Shown: positions 46,415 to 54,019, numbered from the stretch's first letter. The stretch: DNA of 64,000 bases from Planctomycetaceae bacterium (GCA_005778405.1 SXOA01000174.1:1-64000), one strand, 5' to 3'. Translations and numbers: made by a program. Notes: generated by a model from the letters alone, not told the origin.

Positions 46415-46897
46415 ATGCGTTTGCAATTGACAGGCGGCGTGGTGGTGCTGGGATTGTTCCTCTTGCTAACGAAGGTTTCCATAAGTGCGGATGAATCAAA
46501 AGAAGTCGCTTTGCCGGAGCTTCCCAAGGGTGCTGGCAAGGTGGACAAGGATGCGGCGAAGAAATTCACGGCCACCGATTCGGGGCTCAAGTACCGCATC
46601 CTCCGCAAGGGGACCGGCGACAAACCCAAGGCGACTGACTCCGTGAAGGTCAACTATCACGGTTGGCTGGATGGGGGCAGGGTCTTTGACAGTTCGTATA
46701 AGCGGGAAGAGCCAATCTCCTTTCCGCTCAACCGCGTCATCAAGGGGTGGACCGAAGGAATGCAGCTTGTGGGTGAAGGGGGAATGATTGAGTTGGAGAT
46801 TCCCTCCGACCTGGGCTACGGCGACCGCGGTTCACCCGGCGCGATTCCCCCGAAGGCCACGCTACATTTCCTGGTGGAACTTTTGAAAGTGGAGTGA
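46415..46897 (+). CDS. Exported FKBP-type peptidyl-prolyl isomerase
   Basis: A 160-aa product with an N-terminal signal peptide (GVVVLGLFLLLTKVSISA). The FKBP domain includes VKVNYHGWLDGGRVFDSSY, PISFPLNRVIKGWTEGMQLV and GYGDRGSPGAIPPKATLHFLVELLKV. It accelerates proline isomerisation in extracytoplasmic proteins. An AGGAGTGAGG ribosome site precedes the ATG. Its stop overlaps a GTG in frame with the following FAH gene, so the genes are probably cotranscribed. Confidence 0.95.
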   Translation: MRLQLTGGVVVLGLFLLLTKVSISADESKEVALPELPKGAGKVDKDAAKKFTATDSGLKYRILRKGTGDKPKATDSVKVNYHGWLDGGRVFDSSYKREEPISFPLNRVIKGWTEGMQLVGEGGMIELEIPSDLGYGDRGSPGAIPPKATLHFLVELLKVE

Positions 46898-46899
46898 CC

Positions 46900-47862
46900 A
46901 TGCGACTCTGCCGTTTCCGTCATCAGAATATCGTGCACCTCGGCTTCTATAGCGAAGAAGGGGTGATTCCAATTGCGGTCGCTGCGGCGGCCTACGCGGA
47001 CGCGACGCACGAGAAGCTCGCGCTACCTGTGGGGGATAGTCTTATCGATTTTCTGCCACCTGATGGCAAGGGCTTTGCAGCGGCATTGAAAGTGGCTCAT
47101 TGGCTGGGTGGCCACCCGGGGGCGGCGGCGAAAAGTTTGTTGCCACTCGCCAAGGTGGAATTGCTGGTTCCGATTCCGCGGCCCAGCAAGCTCTTTCTCT
47201 TGGCGGGGAATTACGCCGCTCATATCATCGAAGGCGGGGGCGAAGCGCCGGAGCGGAAGGAGACCTTTCCTTACGTCTTCATGAAGCCGCCGACCACGAC
47301 GTTGACCGACCCCGGCAAGCCGGTGGTTGTGCCGAGCATTTCTCCCAAGCACGTCGATTGGGAATGTGAGTTGGCGGTCGTCATCGGCCGCGGCGGCAAG
47401 CACATTCCAGAAGCGGACGCGCTGAAGCATGTCGCCGGCTACGCGGTCGTCAACGACATTTCGGATCGCAAATTCCGCCCCAATCCAGATCGCAAGATGC
47501 GCGAGAAAGACAGTTTCTTCGACTGGCTGCACGGCAAATGGCACGACAGCTTTTGTCCGATGGGTCCGTGCATCGCGTCGGCGGACGCGATCCCCAATCC
47601 GCAAAAACTGGCCATGAAACTCAGCGTCAATGGCAAGCTGTTTCAAAACGCCAGCACTGGCCAACAGATTTTTCCCGTGGCAGCGGTCATCGAGTTCATT
47701 TCCAACAATTGCACCCTGGAACCAGGCGACATCATCTCCACCGGCACTCCTGCCGGCGTCGGTAACGCGACCGGGACGTATCTTGGCCCCGGTGACAAGG
47801 TGGAAGCCTGGATTGAGAACATCGGCACGCTCTTCTCGCCCGTAGTTGCCGAAAAGGCATAG
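46900..47862 (+). CDS. Fumarylacetoacetate hydrolase family protein
   Basis: A 320-aa product of the FAH superfamily, which hydrolyses or decarboxylates acylpyruvate-type compounds. The core contains FLLAGNYAAHI, DPGKPVVVPSISPKHVDWECELAVVIGR (divalent-metal ligands in the E-x-E pattern), VNDISDRKF and GDIISTGTPAGVGNATGTYL. The ATG at 46900 has GGAG six bases upstream; an overlapping GTG at 46894 is an alternative. It is followed after 3 bp by the dehydrogenase gene, suggesting a shared catabolic step. Confidence 0.92.
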   Translation: MRLCRFRHQNIVHLGFYSEEGVIPIAVAAAAYADATHEKLALPVGDSLIDFLPPDGKGFAAALKVAHWLGGHPGAAAKSLLPLAKVELLVPIPRPSKLFLLAGNYAAHIIEGGGEAPERKETFPYVFMKPPTTTLTDPGKPVVVPSISPKHVDWECELAVVIGRGGKHIPEADALKHVAGYAVVNDISDRKFRPNPDRKMREKDSFFDWLHGKWHDSFCPMGPCIASADAIPNPQKLAMKLSVNGKLFQNASTGQQIFPVAAVIEFISNNCTLEPGDIISTGTPAGVGNATGTYLGPGDKVEAWIENIGTLFSPVVAEKA

Positions 47863-47865
47863 TCG

Positions 47866-48714
47866 ATGGAACGCGTCGGCATCATTGGCATTGGGCTTGT
47901 CGGCAGCGCGCTGGCGGAGCGGTTGCTGGCGGCGGGCTTTGAAGTTGCCGGATTCGACGCACAGGCTGCTCAGAATGACGCTTTGAGCAAGCTTGGCGGC
48001 CAGCCGCTGGGGAGTGCTGACGAGGTAGCGAAGCTGTGTGAGACGATTCTGCTCAGCTTGCCGACCAGCGACATCTCAGCCGTAACGATCGAGGAAATCA
48101 AGCTGCACCTGGCGGGGAAGACCATCCTGGATACCACCACTGGTCAGCCGGAGGCGATGGCGTCGCTGGGTCAGCAGCTCGCGGATATTGGCTGCGACTA
48201 TCTCGATGCCACGATCGCTGGTTCGAGCAGCCAGGTCCGAGATGGGAACGTGATTGTGATGCTTGGAGGGACGAAAGCAGCGGTATCGCGATGCGAGAAA
48301 CTGCTTACAGCGTTCGCCAAGCAATGGTTCCATCTCGGTCCATGGGGAAGCGGCGCGAGGATGAAGCTGGTTGTGAATTTGGTGCTTGGCCTGAACCGCG
48401 CGGTGCTGGCGGAAGGGCTGTCCTTCGCAAAATCAGTAGGTGTCGACCAGCGACAGGCTCTGGAAGTCCTGAAAGCTGGCCCGGCATTCTCGCGCGTTAT
48501 GGAAATTAAGGGGGAGAAGATGCTGGCTCGCGATTTCTCGCCTCAGGCGCGGCTGGCGCAGCATCACAAGGACGTGAAGTTGATTCTGGCGGAAGCAGCG
48601 CGTGCGGATGTGACGTTACCACTCTCTCAGTTGCATAACGAACTGCTGGCCAGTCTGGTTGCGGCGGGAGACGGCGACCTGGACAATAGCGCGATTCTCA
48701 AAGCGTTTGCTTAG
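47866..48714 (+). CDS. 3-hydroxyisobutyrate dehydrogenase-like oxidoreductase
   Basis: A 282-aa NAD(P)-dependent enzyme of the beta-hydroxyacid dehydrogenase group. The Rossmann motif is VGIIGIGLVGSALAERLLAAG, the substrate-binding stretch DATIAGSSSQVRDGNVIVMLG, and the catalytic Lys lies in GSGARMKLVVNLVLG. Normal family length. It is tightly linked to the FAH gene. Its stop codon TAG at 48712-48714 is part of the TTAG head of a paired hairpin element. Confidence 0.93.
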   Translation: MERVGIIGIGLVGSALAERLLAAGFEVAGFDAQAAQNDALSKLGGQPLGSADEVAKLCETILLSLPTSDISAVTIEEIKLHLAGKTILDTTTGQPEAMASLGQQLADIGCDYLDATIAGSSSQVRDGNVIVMLGGTKAAVSRCEKLLTAFAKQWFHLGPWGSGARMKLVVNLVLGLNRAVLAEGLSFAKSVGVDQRQALEVLKAGPAFSRVMEIKGEKMLARDFSPQARLAQHHKDVKLILAEAARADVTLPLSQLHNELLASLVAAGDGDLDNSAILKAFA

Positions 48715-48784
48715 CCGCCTCGTCCACGAGGCGCTGAATCGCCGCGAAGTTGAACGCATTCCCCGCGTGGACGCGGGGGGCTAA
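48711..48784. repeat. Paired inverted TTAG-headed hairpins (REPIN-like)
   Basis: Left hairpin CGCCTCGTCCACGAGGCG at 48716-48733 and right hairpin CCCCGCGTGGACGCGGGG at 48761-48778. Their outer stems differ but the cores are exact inverses (CGTCCACG at 48721-48728, CGTGGACG at 48766-48773). Outside them lie TTAG (48711-48714) and its inverse CTAA (48781-48784), so each hairpin read from its own head is TTAGCC + stem + TCCA loop. It fills the spacer between the dehydrogenase and the aldo/keto reductase. Confidence 0.75.
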
Positions 48785-48795
48785 GCTCTCCTTCC

Positions 48796-49755
48796 ATGCT
48801 CTACCGCCCTCTTGGCAAAACCGGCATTCAGGTCTCCGCAATCGCCTTCGGCGCGGGGCCCGTGGCGGAATTGATGACGAACGCGGGGCGGTTTGAGGAC
48901 CAGTGCAAAACTCTGCAACGGGCTGCCGAGCTTGGCATCAATTGGATTGATACGGCGGCGACCTATGGCGACGGCCGTTCGGAGGAATCGCTGGGTTGCG
49001 TTTTGCAGGCACTCGATCTGCGGACCAAGATGCATGTGGCGACGAAGGTTCGCGTTCCGCCGGAGGCGATTGGCGACATACCCGGTTACATCCACAAATC
49101 CGTCGGTGCCAGCCTTGGCCGGCTGCGGCTGCCGAAGGTGACGCTGCTGCAACTGCACAATTCGATCACCGCGGAGCGAGGCGCTCAGCCGACTTCGCTG
49201 ACTCCGGAGGACGTGCTCGGACGCGGTGGCGTGCTGACGGCATTCAATAAACTGAAGTCAGCCGGCGCGGTGGAGCACTTTGGTCTGACCGGACTTGGAG
49301 AGCCGGCCGCGCTAATGGAAGTTCTTTGTAGTCACCAGTTCGAGACGGTGCAGACGCCCTACAACCTCCTCAATCCGAGTTCCGGGCGAGAGATGCCAGC
49401 GGACTTCTCAGAAGCCAATCTTGGAAACTTGCTGGCTACTTGTCGGGAATTCGGCGTTGGCGTCTTCGCCATCCGCGTCTTCGCCGGCGGCGCTTTGGCC
49501 GGACAAAAACCTAGCAGGCATACACTCACTACCAAATTCTTCCCCCTCGACCTCTTCCGCCGCGATGAAGAGCGAGTCGCTGCGCTTGCCAAGCGCCTTC
49601 CGGAAGGAATGTCCCTGCGTGAGGTTGCACTTCGCTTCGCCATCAGCCATCCTGACGTAGCCTCCGCCATCATCGGCTTTGGGTCAACGGCCGAAGTGGA
49701 AGAATCGGCGCGGCATGTGGCTAAGGGGCCGCTCAGTAGTCCGCTCACTCCGTGA
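48796..49755 (+). CDS. Aldo/keto reductase
   Basis: A 319-aa product with the TIM-barrel AKR fold: N-terminal YRPLGKTGIQVSAIAFGAGP, catalytic Asp/Tyr in WIDTAATYGDGRSEE, catalytic Lys in HVATKVRVP, and the His position in LLQLHNS. It reduces aldehydes or ketones with NADPH; substrate unknown. The last codons (SSPLTP and stop) are encoded inside a hairpin of the following palindromic element, which may have replaced the original C-terminus. Confidence 0.92.
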   Translation: MLYRPLGKTGIQVSAIAFGAGPVAELMTNAGRFEDQCKTLQRAAELGINWIDTAATYGDGRSEESLGCVLQALDLRTKMHVATKVRVPPEAIGDIPGYIHKSVGASLGRLRLPKVTLLQLHNSITAERGAQPTSLTPEDVLGRGGVLTAFNKLKSAGAVEHFGLTGLGEPAALMEVLCSHQFETVQTPYNLLNPSSGREMPADFSEANLGNLLATCREFGVGVFAIRVFAGGALAGQKPSRHTLTTKFFPLDLFRRDEERVAALAKRLPEGMSLREVALRFAISHPDVASAIIGFGSTAEVEESARHVAKGPLSSPLTP

Positions 49756-49789
49756 GCGGACATTCCTGCACACGGAGTGTGCAGGCTAC
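49736..49789. repeat. Paired inverted GTAG-headed hairpins with TCC loops (REPIN-like)
   Basis: Left hairpin GTCCGCTCAC-TCC-GTGAGCGGAC at 49739-49761 (10-bp stem); right hairpin CCTGCACAC-GGA-GTGTGCAGG at 49765-49785 (9-bp stem). GTAG lies at 49736-49739 and its inverse CTAC at 49786-49789. Read from its own GTAG, each hairpin ends in CAC-TCC-GTG, so stems vary while head and loop are conserved. The aldo/keto reductase stop (49753-49755) lies in the left stem, and the MFS start at 49794 follows 4 bp after the right head. Confidence 0.85.
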
Positions 49790-49793
49790 TTTT

Positions 49794-51161
49794 ATGAAAC
49801 CAGCCGAATTATCCCCGACAAGCCGTTACATCATCCTGGTGGCGGGCTTTCTGGGGTGGATGTTTTCCGGCGTGCAGATGTCGCTGATGAACCTCGCCTC
49901 GGGTTCCGCGACGGAAGAGTTTGTTCGTAGCGGACTGTTTGAAGGCGGCGGCTCATTCCAACTCCAGAGGCTCCTCGTCGCGCCGAGGTTTCAGTCCCCC
50001 CCTAAACCAATTGCCGTTGTTCCCGCGACGCCCGAGCAGAAGGCTCAATTCAAGCAGTTCAAGCCGCGGTGGTATGCCTTTTACAACAGCGGTTTCCTGC
50101 TCGGGGCGGCAGCCGGCGGACTGCTGTTTGGCTGGATTGCGGATCGAACGGGACGGGTGCGGGCGATGGGGGCCAGCGTCCTCTGCTATTCACTGTTCGC
50201 TGGGGCCGGGTATTTTGCGGCGACTCCCGAACAATTGCTGCTGTGCCGGTTTCTCTCCGGCATGGGGGTCGGCGGCATGTGGCCCACGGGCGTTTCGCTC
50301 GCATCCGAAGCCTGGTCCGATGTGTCCCGTCCCACTCTGGCCGGCCTGCTGGGACCCGCGGCCAATGTGGGCATCGTGCTGATGAGCGTGCTCTGCTGGT
50401 ATCAGCCGCTGGACTGGACTTCCTGGCGCTGGTGCCTGCTCGCGGGAAGCTCATCGATCATTCTAGGCGTCTTGGTTTTCCTCGCCGTGCCGGAGTCGGT
50501 TGCCTGGCTGAAGACAAAAACGGACACAAGCAAAAGCAAACCGGCGGGGGCTCTCACCAGCCTGCTTTCCCCTCCGCTGTTGCCGCTCACTCTGATTGGC
50601 ATTGCCCTGGGGACCATTCCGCTTCTCGGCGGCTGGGGAGTGACAAGCTGGCTCATTCCCTGGACAGAGGCAGTCCGCGGGGCGGAGGACCAAAGCGCCA
50701 AAGCCCTCACCGCCATCATGCGGGCCAGCGGCGGGGCGGTCGGGAGCCTGTTCGGCGGCTGGATTGCCAACCAACTCGGGCGACGGACGACGTACTTTCT
50801 CATCAGCCTCGGTTCCTTCGGCCTGAGCGAGTTCATCTTCCTGCGTCTGGACCCGAGCATGACCGGATTCTCCGCCGCCGTCTTCGCCGTCGGCTGTGTC
50901 AGCACAGTCTTCTTCGGCTGGCTCCCGCTCTATCTCCCCGAACTGTTCCCCACCCACGCCCGCGCGACCGGCTCAGGCATCTCCTTCAACTTCGGCCGCA
51001 TCCTGACGGCGGTCGGCGTCTTGGGAACCGGCACCATCACATCCTGGTTTCAAGAGGATTATGCCCGCGCCGGAGCCATCATGAGCCTGATCTACGCGGC
51101 CGGAATGCTGGTCATTTTGTTGGCTCCCGATACGACGAAGAACCGGGTGGGGAGCGAGTGA
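49794..51161 (+). CDS. MFS transporter
   Basis: A 455-aa protein with about twelve transmembrane helices. Motif A is GWIADRTGRVRAMG after helix 2 (with GLLFGW before it), and the second-half counterpart is GWIANQLGRRTTYF. A long first extracytoplasmic loop (about residues 40-95) contains KPIAVVPATPEQ. Proton-coupled sugar or organic-acid transport is typical of the SP/AAHS-like arrangement; substrate is not readable. The frame extends upstream to 49752 through the hairpin element; the ATG at 49794 begins the true sequence. Confidence 0.9.
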   Translation: MKPAELSPTSRYIILVAGFLGWMFSGVQMSLMNLASGSATEEFVRSGLFEGGGSFQLQRLLVAPRFQSPPKPIAVVPATPEQKAQFKQFKPRWYAFYNSGFLLGAAAGGLLFGWIADRTGRVRAMGASVLCYSLFAGAGYFAATPEQLLLCRFLSGMGVGGMWPTGVSLASEAWSDVSRPTLAGLLGPAANVGIVLMSVLCWYQPLDWTSWRWCLLAGSSSIILGVLVFLAVPESVAWLKTKTDTSKSKPAGALTSLLSPPLLPLTLIGIALGTIPLLGGWGVTSWLIPWTEAVRGAEDQSAKALTAIMRASGGAVGSLFGGWIANQLGRRTTYFLISLGSFGLSEFIFLRLDPSMTGFSAAVFAVGCVSTVFFGWLPLYLPELFPTHARATGSGISFNFGRILTAVGVLGTGTITSWFQEDYARAGAIMSLIYAAGMLVILLAPDTTKNRVGSE

Positions 51162-51186
51162 AAGATTTGTCAGGTTTGCGACGATG

Positions 51187-51216
51187 TTGCTTTACCGGGA
51201 CGCCAGCCGATACAAT
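51187..51216 (+). promoter_or_regulatory. Sigma-70-like promoter
   Basis: TTGCTT at 51187-51192 and TACAAT at 51211-51216 are separated by 18 bp. An AGGAG ribosome site (51223-51227) and the ATG at 51238 follow directly. It lies just after the MFS stop and would drive the secreted protein gene. Confidence 0.5.
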
Positions 51217-51237
51217 ACGAACAGGAGAAGCGATGCC

Positions 51238-51894
51238 ATGAAGCGAACGAATCTTTTGCTGGTGGGCGCATCCCTGGTGATCTCTTTCGCCATTACCATT
51301 ATCTCCTCTGCCCAGCCTCCCACCACCGTTCAGCTTCCCACCTTCAGCTTCTTCACGGTGAACACCAGCGTCTCCGTTCCGGATAGTGGCGGGACGTATC
51401 TCGGCGGCCTCTTGCGGGGACGAGATTCGAGCACCATGAGGGGTCTCGCTCCATTTCCTGGACTGGCGAACCGGGGGATTGGGAGTGAGCGGAGTTCGGG
51501 AGGCATGAGCATTCGGGCCTGGGTCCATGACTTCCGCAAACTGGACGATGCCTTGCTTGCCGAGGCCGCCGCTAAGAGGCGAGAATCCGATCCGGCGGCG
51601 CTCCGAGGGGAAACTCTAGCGGGTAGTCTGGAAAAATCATCGGCTGGCAATCCCGCTGCCGAAGCCCCACTTCTCTCCGTCGCAGATATCCGCCGCCAGA
51701 ACGAGCAGCAGGACGCGGCTCAGCGGGAGGAGGCCCTCGCATACTTCACCAAGGCCGAAGAATATCGCATTGCCGGAAAACTGGGCCTCGCCAAGCTCAA
51801 CTATCAGCGAGCGGCGGCGCGGGATGGGGGGAAGGTGAAGGAAGCGGCGCTCGTGCGGATTCGGGGGATGGAGCAAGAACAGGTAAAGAGGTAA
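51238..51894 (+). CDS. Small exported protein of a planctomycete-type family
   Basis: A 218-aa product with a signal peptide (TNLLLVGASLVISFAITI, cleavage after SSA). After it comes TTVQLPTFSFFTVNTSVSVP then DSGGTYLGG, a conserved opening in planctomycete secreted proteins of unknown role. The C-terminal third is helical and TPR-like (REEALAYFTKAEEYRIAGKL, LAKLNYQRAAARDGGKVKEA). The ATG at 51238 is chosen because AGGAG and the promoter-like sequence precede it. A purine-rich imperfect inverted repeat (51895-51953) follows the stop. Confidence 0.8.
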   Translation: MKRTNLLLVGASLVISFAITIISSAQPPTTVQLPTFSFFTVNTSVSVPDSGGTYLGGLLRGRDSSTMRGLAPFPGLANRGIGSERSSGGMSIRAWVHDFRKLDDALLAEAAAKRRESDPAALRGETLAGSLEKSSAGNPAAEAPLLSVADIRRQNEQQDAAQREEALAYFTKAEEYRIAGKLGLAKLNYQRAAARDGGKVKEAALVRIRGMEQEQVKR

Positions 51895-51953
51895 GGGGAT
51901 GATGGGATAAGGGGAAAGTTCCTTTCCCATCTTCCCGTTACCCCATCATGCCC
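51895..51953. repeat. Imperfect purine-rich inverted repeat after the stop codon
   Basis: GGGGATGATGGGATAAGGGG at 51895-51914 is matched inversely by a stretch ending CCCCATCATGCCC at 51953, about 19 of 22 positions. It begins one base after the stop of the secreted protein gene. It has no clear T-tail and could be an interspersed element or an RNA 3'-end hairpin. Confidence 0.35.
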
Positions 51954-52021
51954 TCATCTCGCCCCTCTGCTCCCCGTCTTCCTTTCACCTCGCCGCGCGG
52001 GTTCAATAGTGGCTTCTTCCC

Positions 52022-52109
52022 GTGGCGACACGCGGCACGCGTGTCAGCCGTTTTTGCTGTGCGATTCCTAATCACCATGAAGCCGACACGCGGGCCGCGT
52101 GTGGCTACG
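52022..52109. repeat. Paired inverted hairpins, GTGG/GTAG heads (REPIN-like)
   Basis: The left hairpin has GTGG at 52022-52025 and the stem GACACGCG-GCA-CGCGTGTC at 52027-52045. The right hairpin has stem ACACGCG-GGC-CGCGTGT at 52086-52102 and the inverted head CTAC at 52105-52108. It lies upstream of the Gfo/Idh/MocA gene. The 31 bp at 52079-52109 recur exactly, inverted, at 53973-54003. Confidence 0.75.
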
Positions 52110-52129
52110 CATTTTGTCGGAGAATTAAC

Positions 52130-53245
52130 ATGAGCACCAAGAAAGTCAACGTCGCGATGGTCGGGCTCGGGTTCGGAGCGGAGTTCATTCCTATCTATCA
52201 GCGGCACCCGAATGCCAACGTCTACGCCATCTGCCAGCGAAACATGGAGAAGATGAACACGGTCGGCGACCGATTCAAAATCGAGAAGCGGTACACGAAG
52301 TTCGAGGACGTGCTCAAGGATCCGGGCGTCGACTTCGTGCATATCAACTCACCGATTCCGGACCATGCCTGGATGAGCATGGAGGCCCTCAAAGCGGGGA
52401 AGCACGTGATGTGTACCGTGCCGATGGCGACGACCGTCGAGGATTGCCAGAAAATCTGCGAGTTGGTGAAGCAGACGGGCCTTAAATATATGATGGCCGA
52501 GACTGTGGTCTACAGCCGCGAGTTTCTGTTCATCAAGGAGCTGTATCAGAAGGGGGAACTCGGAAAAATCCAGCACTTGGCCGCTTCGCACCCGCAGGAC
52601 ATGGACGGCTGGCCGGATTACTGGGAGCGGATGATCCCGATGCACTATGCCACGCATGTCGTCAGCCCGTGCCTCGGCCTCCTCAACGGACGGGCCGACT
52701 ACGTGAGCTGTTTTGGCAGCGGGACGGTGCGGGAGGATATCGCCAAGAAGTCGGGCAACAAGTTCGCCGTCGAGTCGTGCCACATCAAAATCAAGGACAG
52801 CGATGTCTCCTGTCACATCTGGCGGTTCCTGTACGACGTCGCCCGGCAGTACCGCGAGAGCTTCGACGTCTACGGCACCAAGAAGAGCTTTGAATGGACG
52901 CTTGTCGAAGGTGAGCCTCATGTGCTCCACACCGCCAAGAAGCCGGAGCATGAAATCGCCTCCAAGATCGAAGTCCCCGACTTCGCCCATCTGCTGCCCG
53001 AGCCGATCCGGATGTTCACGAAGACGATCCAGGACGCGGACCACCTTTCGTTCATTCAAGGTGGCGGCCACGGCGGCTCACATCCCCACCTTGTCAACGA
53101 ATTCGTTTCCGCCCTCAGCGCCGGCCGCGACCCCTGGCCGAACGCCACCCTCTCCGCCAACTGGACCTGCGTCGGCATCCTGGCTCATCAGTCCGCCCTC
53201 AAGGGGGGCGAAATCGTCCGGCTACCGGAGTTTACGCTTACTTAG
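52130..53245 (+). CDS. Gfo/Idh/MocA family oxidoreductase
   Basis: A 371-aa NAD(P)-dependent sugar- or inositol-type dehydrogenase. The Rossmann start is VNVAMVGLGFGAEFIPIYQ; the family signature AGKHVMCTVPMATTVEDCQ holds the conserved Pro-Met variation of EKP, and the substrate domain includes QHLAASHPQDMDGWPDYW. The EKP motif, usual for the catalytic Lys, reads TVPMA here, so Lys is missing from that position, which is unusual and may mean a different substrate or activity. The ATG at 52130 is the first start after the hairpin element. Confidence 0.88.
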   Translation: MSTKKVNVAMVGLGFGAEFIPIYQRHPNANVYAICQRNMEKMNTVGDRFKIEKRYTKFEDVLKDPGVDFVHINSPIPDHAWMSMEALKAGKHVMCTVPMATTVEDCQKICELVKQTGLKYMMAETVVYSREFLFIKELYQKGELGKIQHLAASHPQDMDGWPDYWERMIPMHYATHVVSPCLGLLNGRADYVSCFGSGTVREDIAKKSGNKFAVESCHIKIKDSDVSCHIWRFLYDVARQYRESFDVYGTKKSFEWTLVEGEPHVLHTAKKPEHEIASKIEVPDFAHLLPEPIRMFTKTIQDADHLSFIQGGGHGGSHPHLVNEFVSALSAGRDPWPNATLSANWTCVGILAHQSALKGGEIVRLPEFTLT

Positions 53246-53266
53246 ACTCGCATCGAAAGAACTACC

Positions 53267-53848
53267 ATGTCGCTCCCCGTCCGCATTCTCGTTGCCGGCC
53301 TTGTCGGCGGAATTCTCGTGTTCTTCATGGGGGCCTTTGAGCACATGGCGCTCGACTGGGGGGGCAGAACGATTTCCCGCATCCCGCGGGACGCGACATT
53401 TCGGGAGCACGTCCAAGAGCAGAGCCTCCCTCCCGCGATCTACATGTTTCCCGAAATGCCCAAAGAGGGAAGCAACGCGGAAACAAAGCGGTTTGGCGAG
53501 CAATGGAAAGCCGGACCAAGCGGCCTGCTGATCATCGCACCGCCAGGGGAAGACGTGATGCCTCCTAAGACGCTTATCCTGGAAGCTCTCAGCAACATCA
53601 TCGCCGCTCTGATCGCCGCCTGGATTGTCTCGCTGATCTCGGCGGACAAGCCGTTCCTTTGGCGTTGGAAGGTGGTCGTGCTAATGGCCATCTTCGCCTG
53701 GGTTTCTCTCGTCGCCTCTTATGGCATTTGGTACCACTTTCCCTGGCCGTTCATTCGGGACGATCTGCTCTGCACGATTCTGGAATGGTCCGTCGGCGGT
53801 GCGGCGATTGCGGGGCTTGTGCCTGGCGGAACTAAAGACAATGCGTAA
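53267..53848 (+). CDS. Hypothetical membrane protein, four hydrophobic segments
   Basis: A 193-aa product. The first helix at about residues 5-24 (RILVAGLVGGILVFFMGAFE) is followed by a 75-residue soluble loop containing PPAIYMFPEMPKEG, then helices at about 107-128, 137-158 and 173-190. It begins 21 bp after the Gfo/Idh/MocA gene and is probably co-transcribed. No family recognised; similar proteins are found in planctomycetes with a conserved signal-like first helix. Confidence 0.78.
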   Translation: MSLPVRILVAGLVGGILVFFMGAFEHMALDWGGRTISRIPRDATFREHVQEQSLPPAIYMFPEMPKEGSNAETKRFGEQWKAGPSGLLIIAPPGEDVMPPKTLILEALSNIIAALIAAWIVSLISADKPFLWRWKVVVLMAIFAWVSLVASYGIWYHFPWPFIRDDLLCTILEWSVGGAAIAGLVPGGTKDNA

Positions 53849-53859
53849 CAGCAGGATCG

Positions 53860-53919
53860 TGGGGTAGGCTTCCAGCCTGCCACGAACTGGCTTGCAAGGC
53901 AGGCTGGAAGCCTACCCCA
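53860..53919. repeat. Perfect 22-bp inverted repeat with GTAG heads
   Basis: Arms at 53860-53881 (TGGGGTAGGCTTCCAGCCTG...) and 53898-53919 are exact inverses with a 16-nt loop. GTAG lies at 53864-53867 and its inverse CTAC at 53912-53915. Within each arm AGGCT-TCC-AGCCT forms a short hairpin with the same TCC loop seen in the 49736 and 48711 elements. It lies 11 bp after the membrane protein stop. Confidence 0.8.
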
Positions 53920-53963
53920 TAAAAAATCGCCCCGGACAAGTCAGATCGACTGATCCGGGGCGA
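53920..53963 (-). terminator. Rho-independent terminator for the BBP7 gene
   Basis: On the minus strand TCGCCCCGGA (53963-53954) pairs with TCCGGGGCGA (53936-53927) and runs into TTTTTT (53926-53921). It lies 56 bp downstream of the BBP7 stop at 54020. The stem is GC-rich with a 17-nt loop. Confidence 0.75.
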
Positions 53964-53972
53964 GTGAAAACT

Positions 53973-54003
53973 CGTAGCCACACGCGGCCCGCGTGTCGGC
54001 TTC
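53973..54003. repeat. Single GTAG-headed hairpin, inverted 31-bp copy of 52079-52109
   Basis: GTAG at 53974-53977 precedes ACACGCG-GCC-CGCGTGT. All 31 bp are the exact inverse of 52079-52109. It lies between the terminator and the BBP7 stop. Confidence 0.8.
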
Positions 54004-54019
54004 TTTTTCTTACCGGGCC

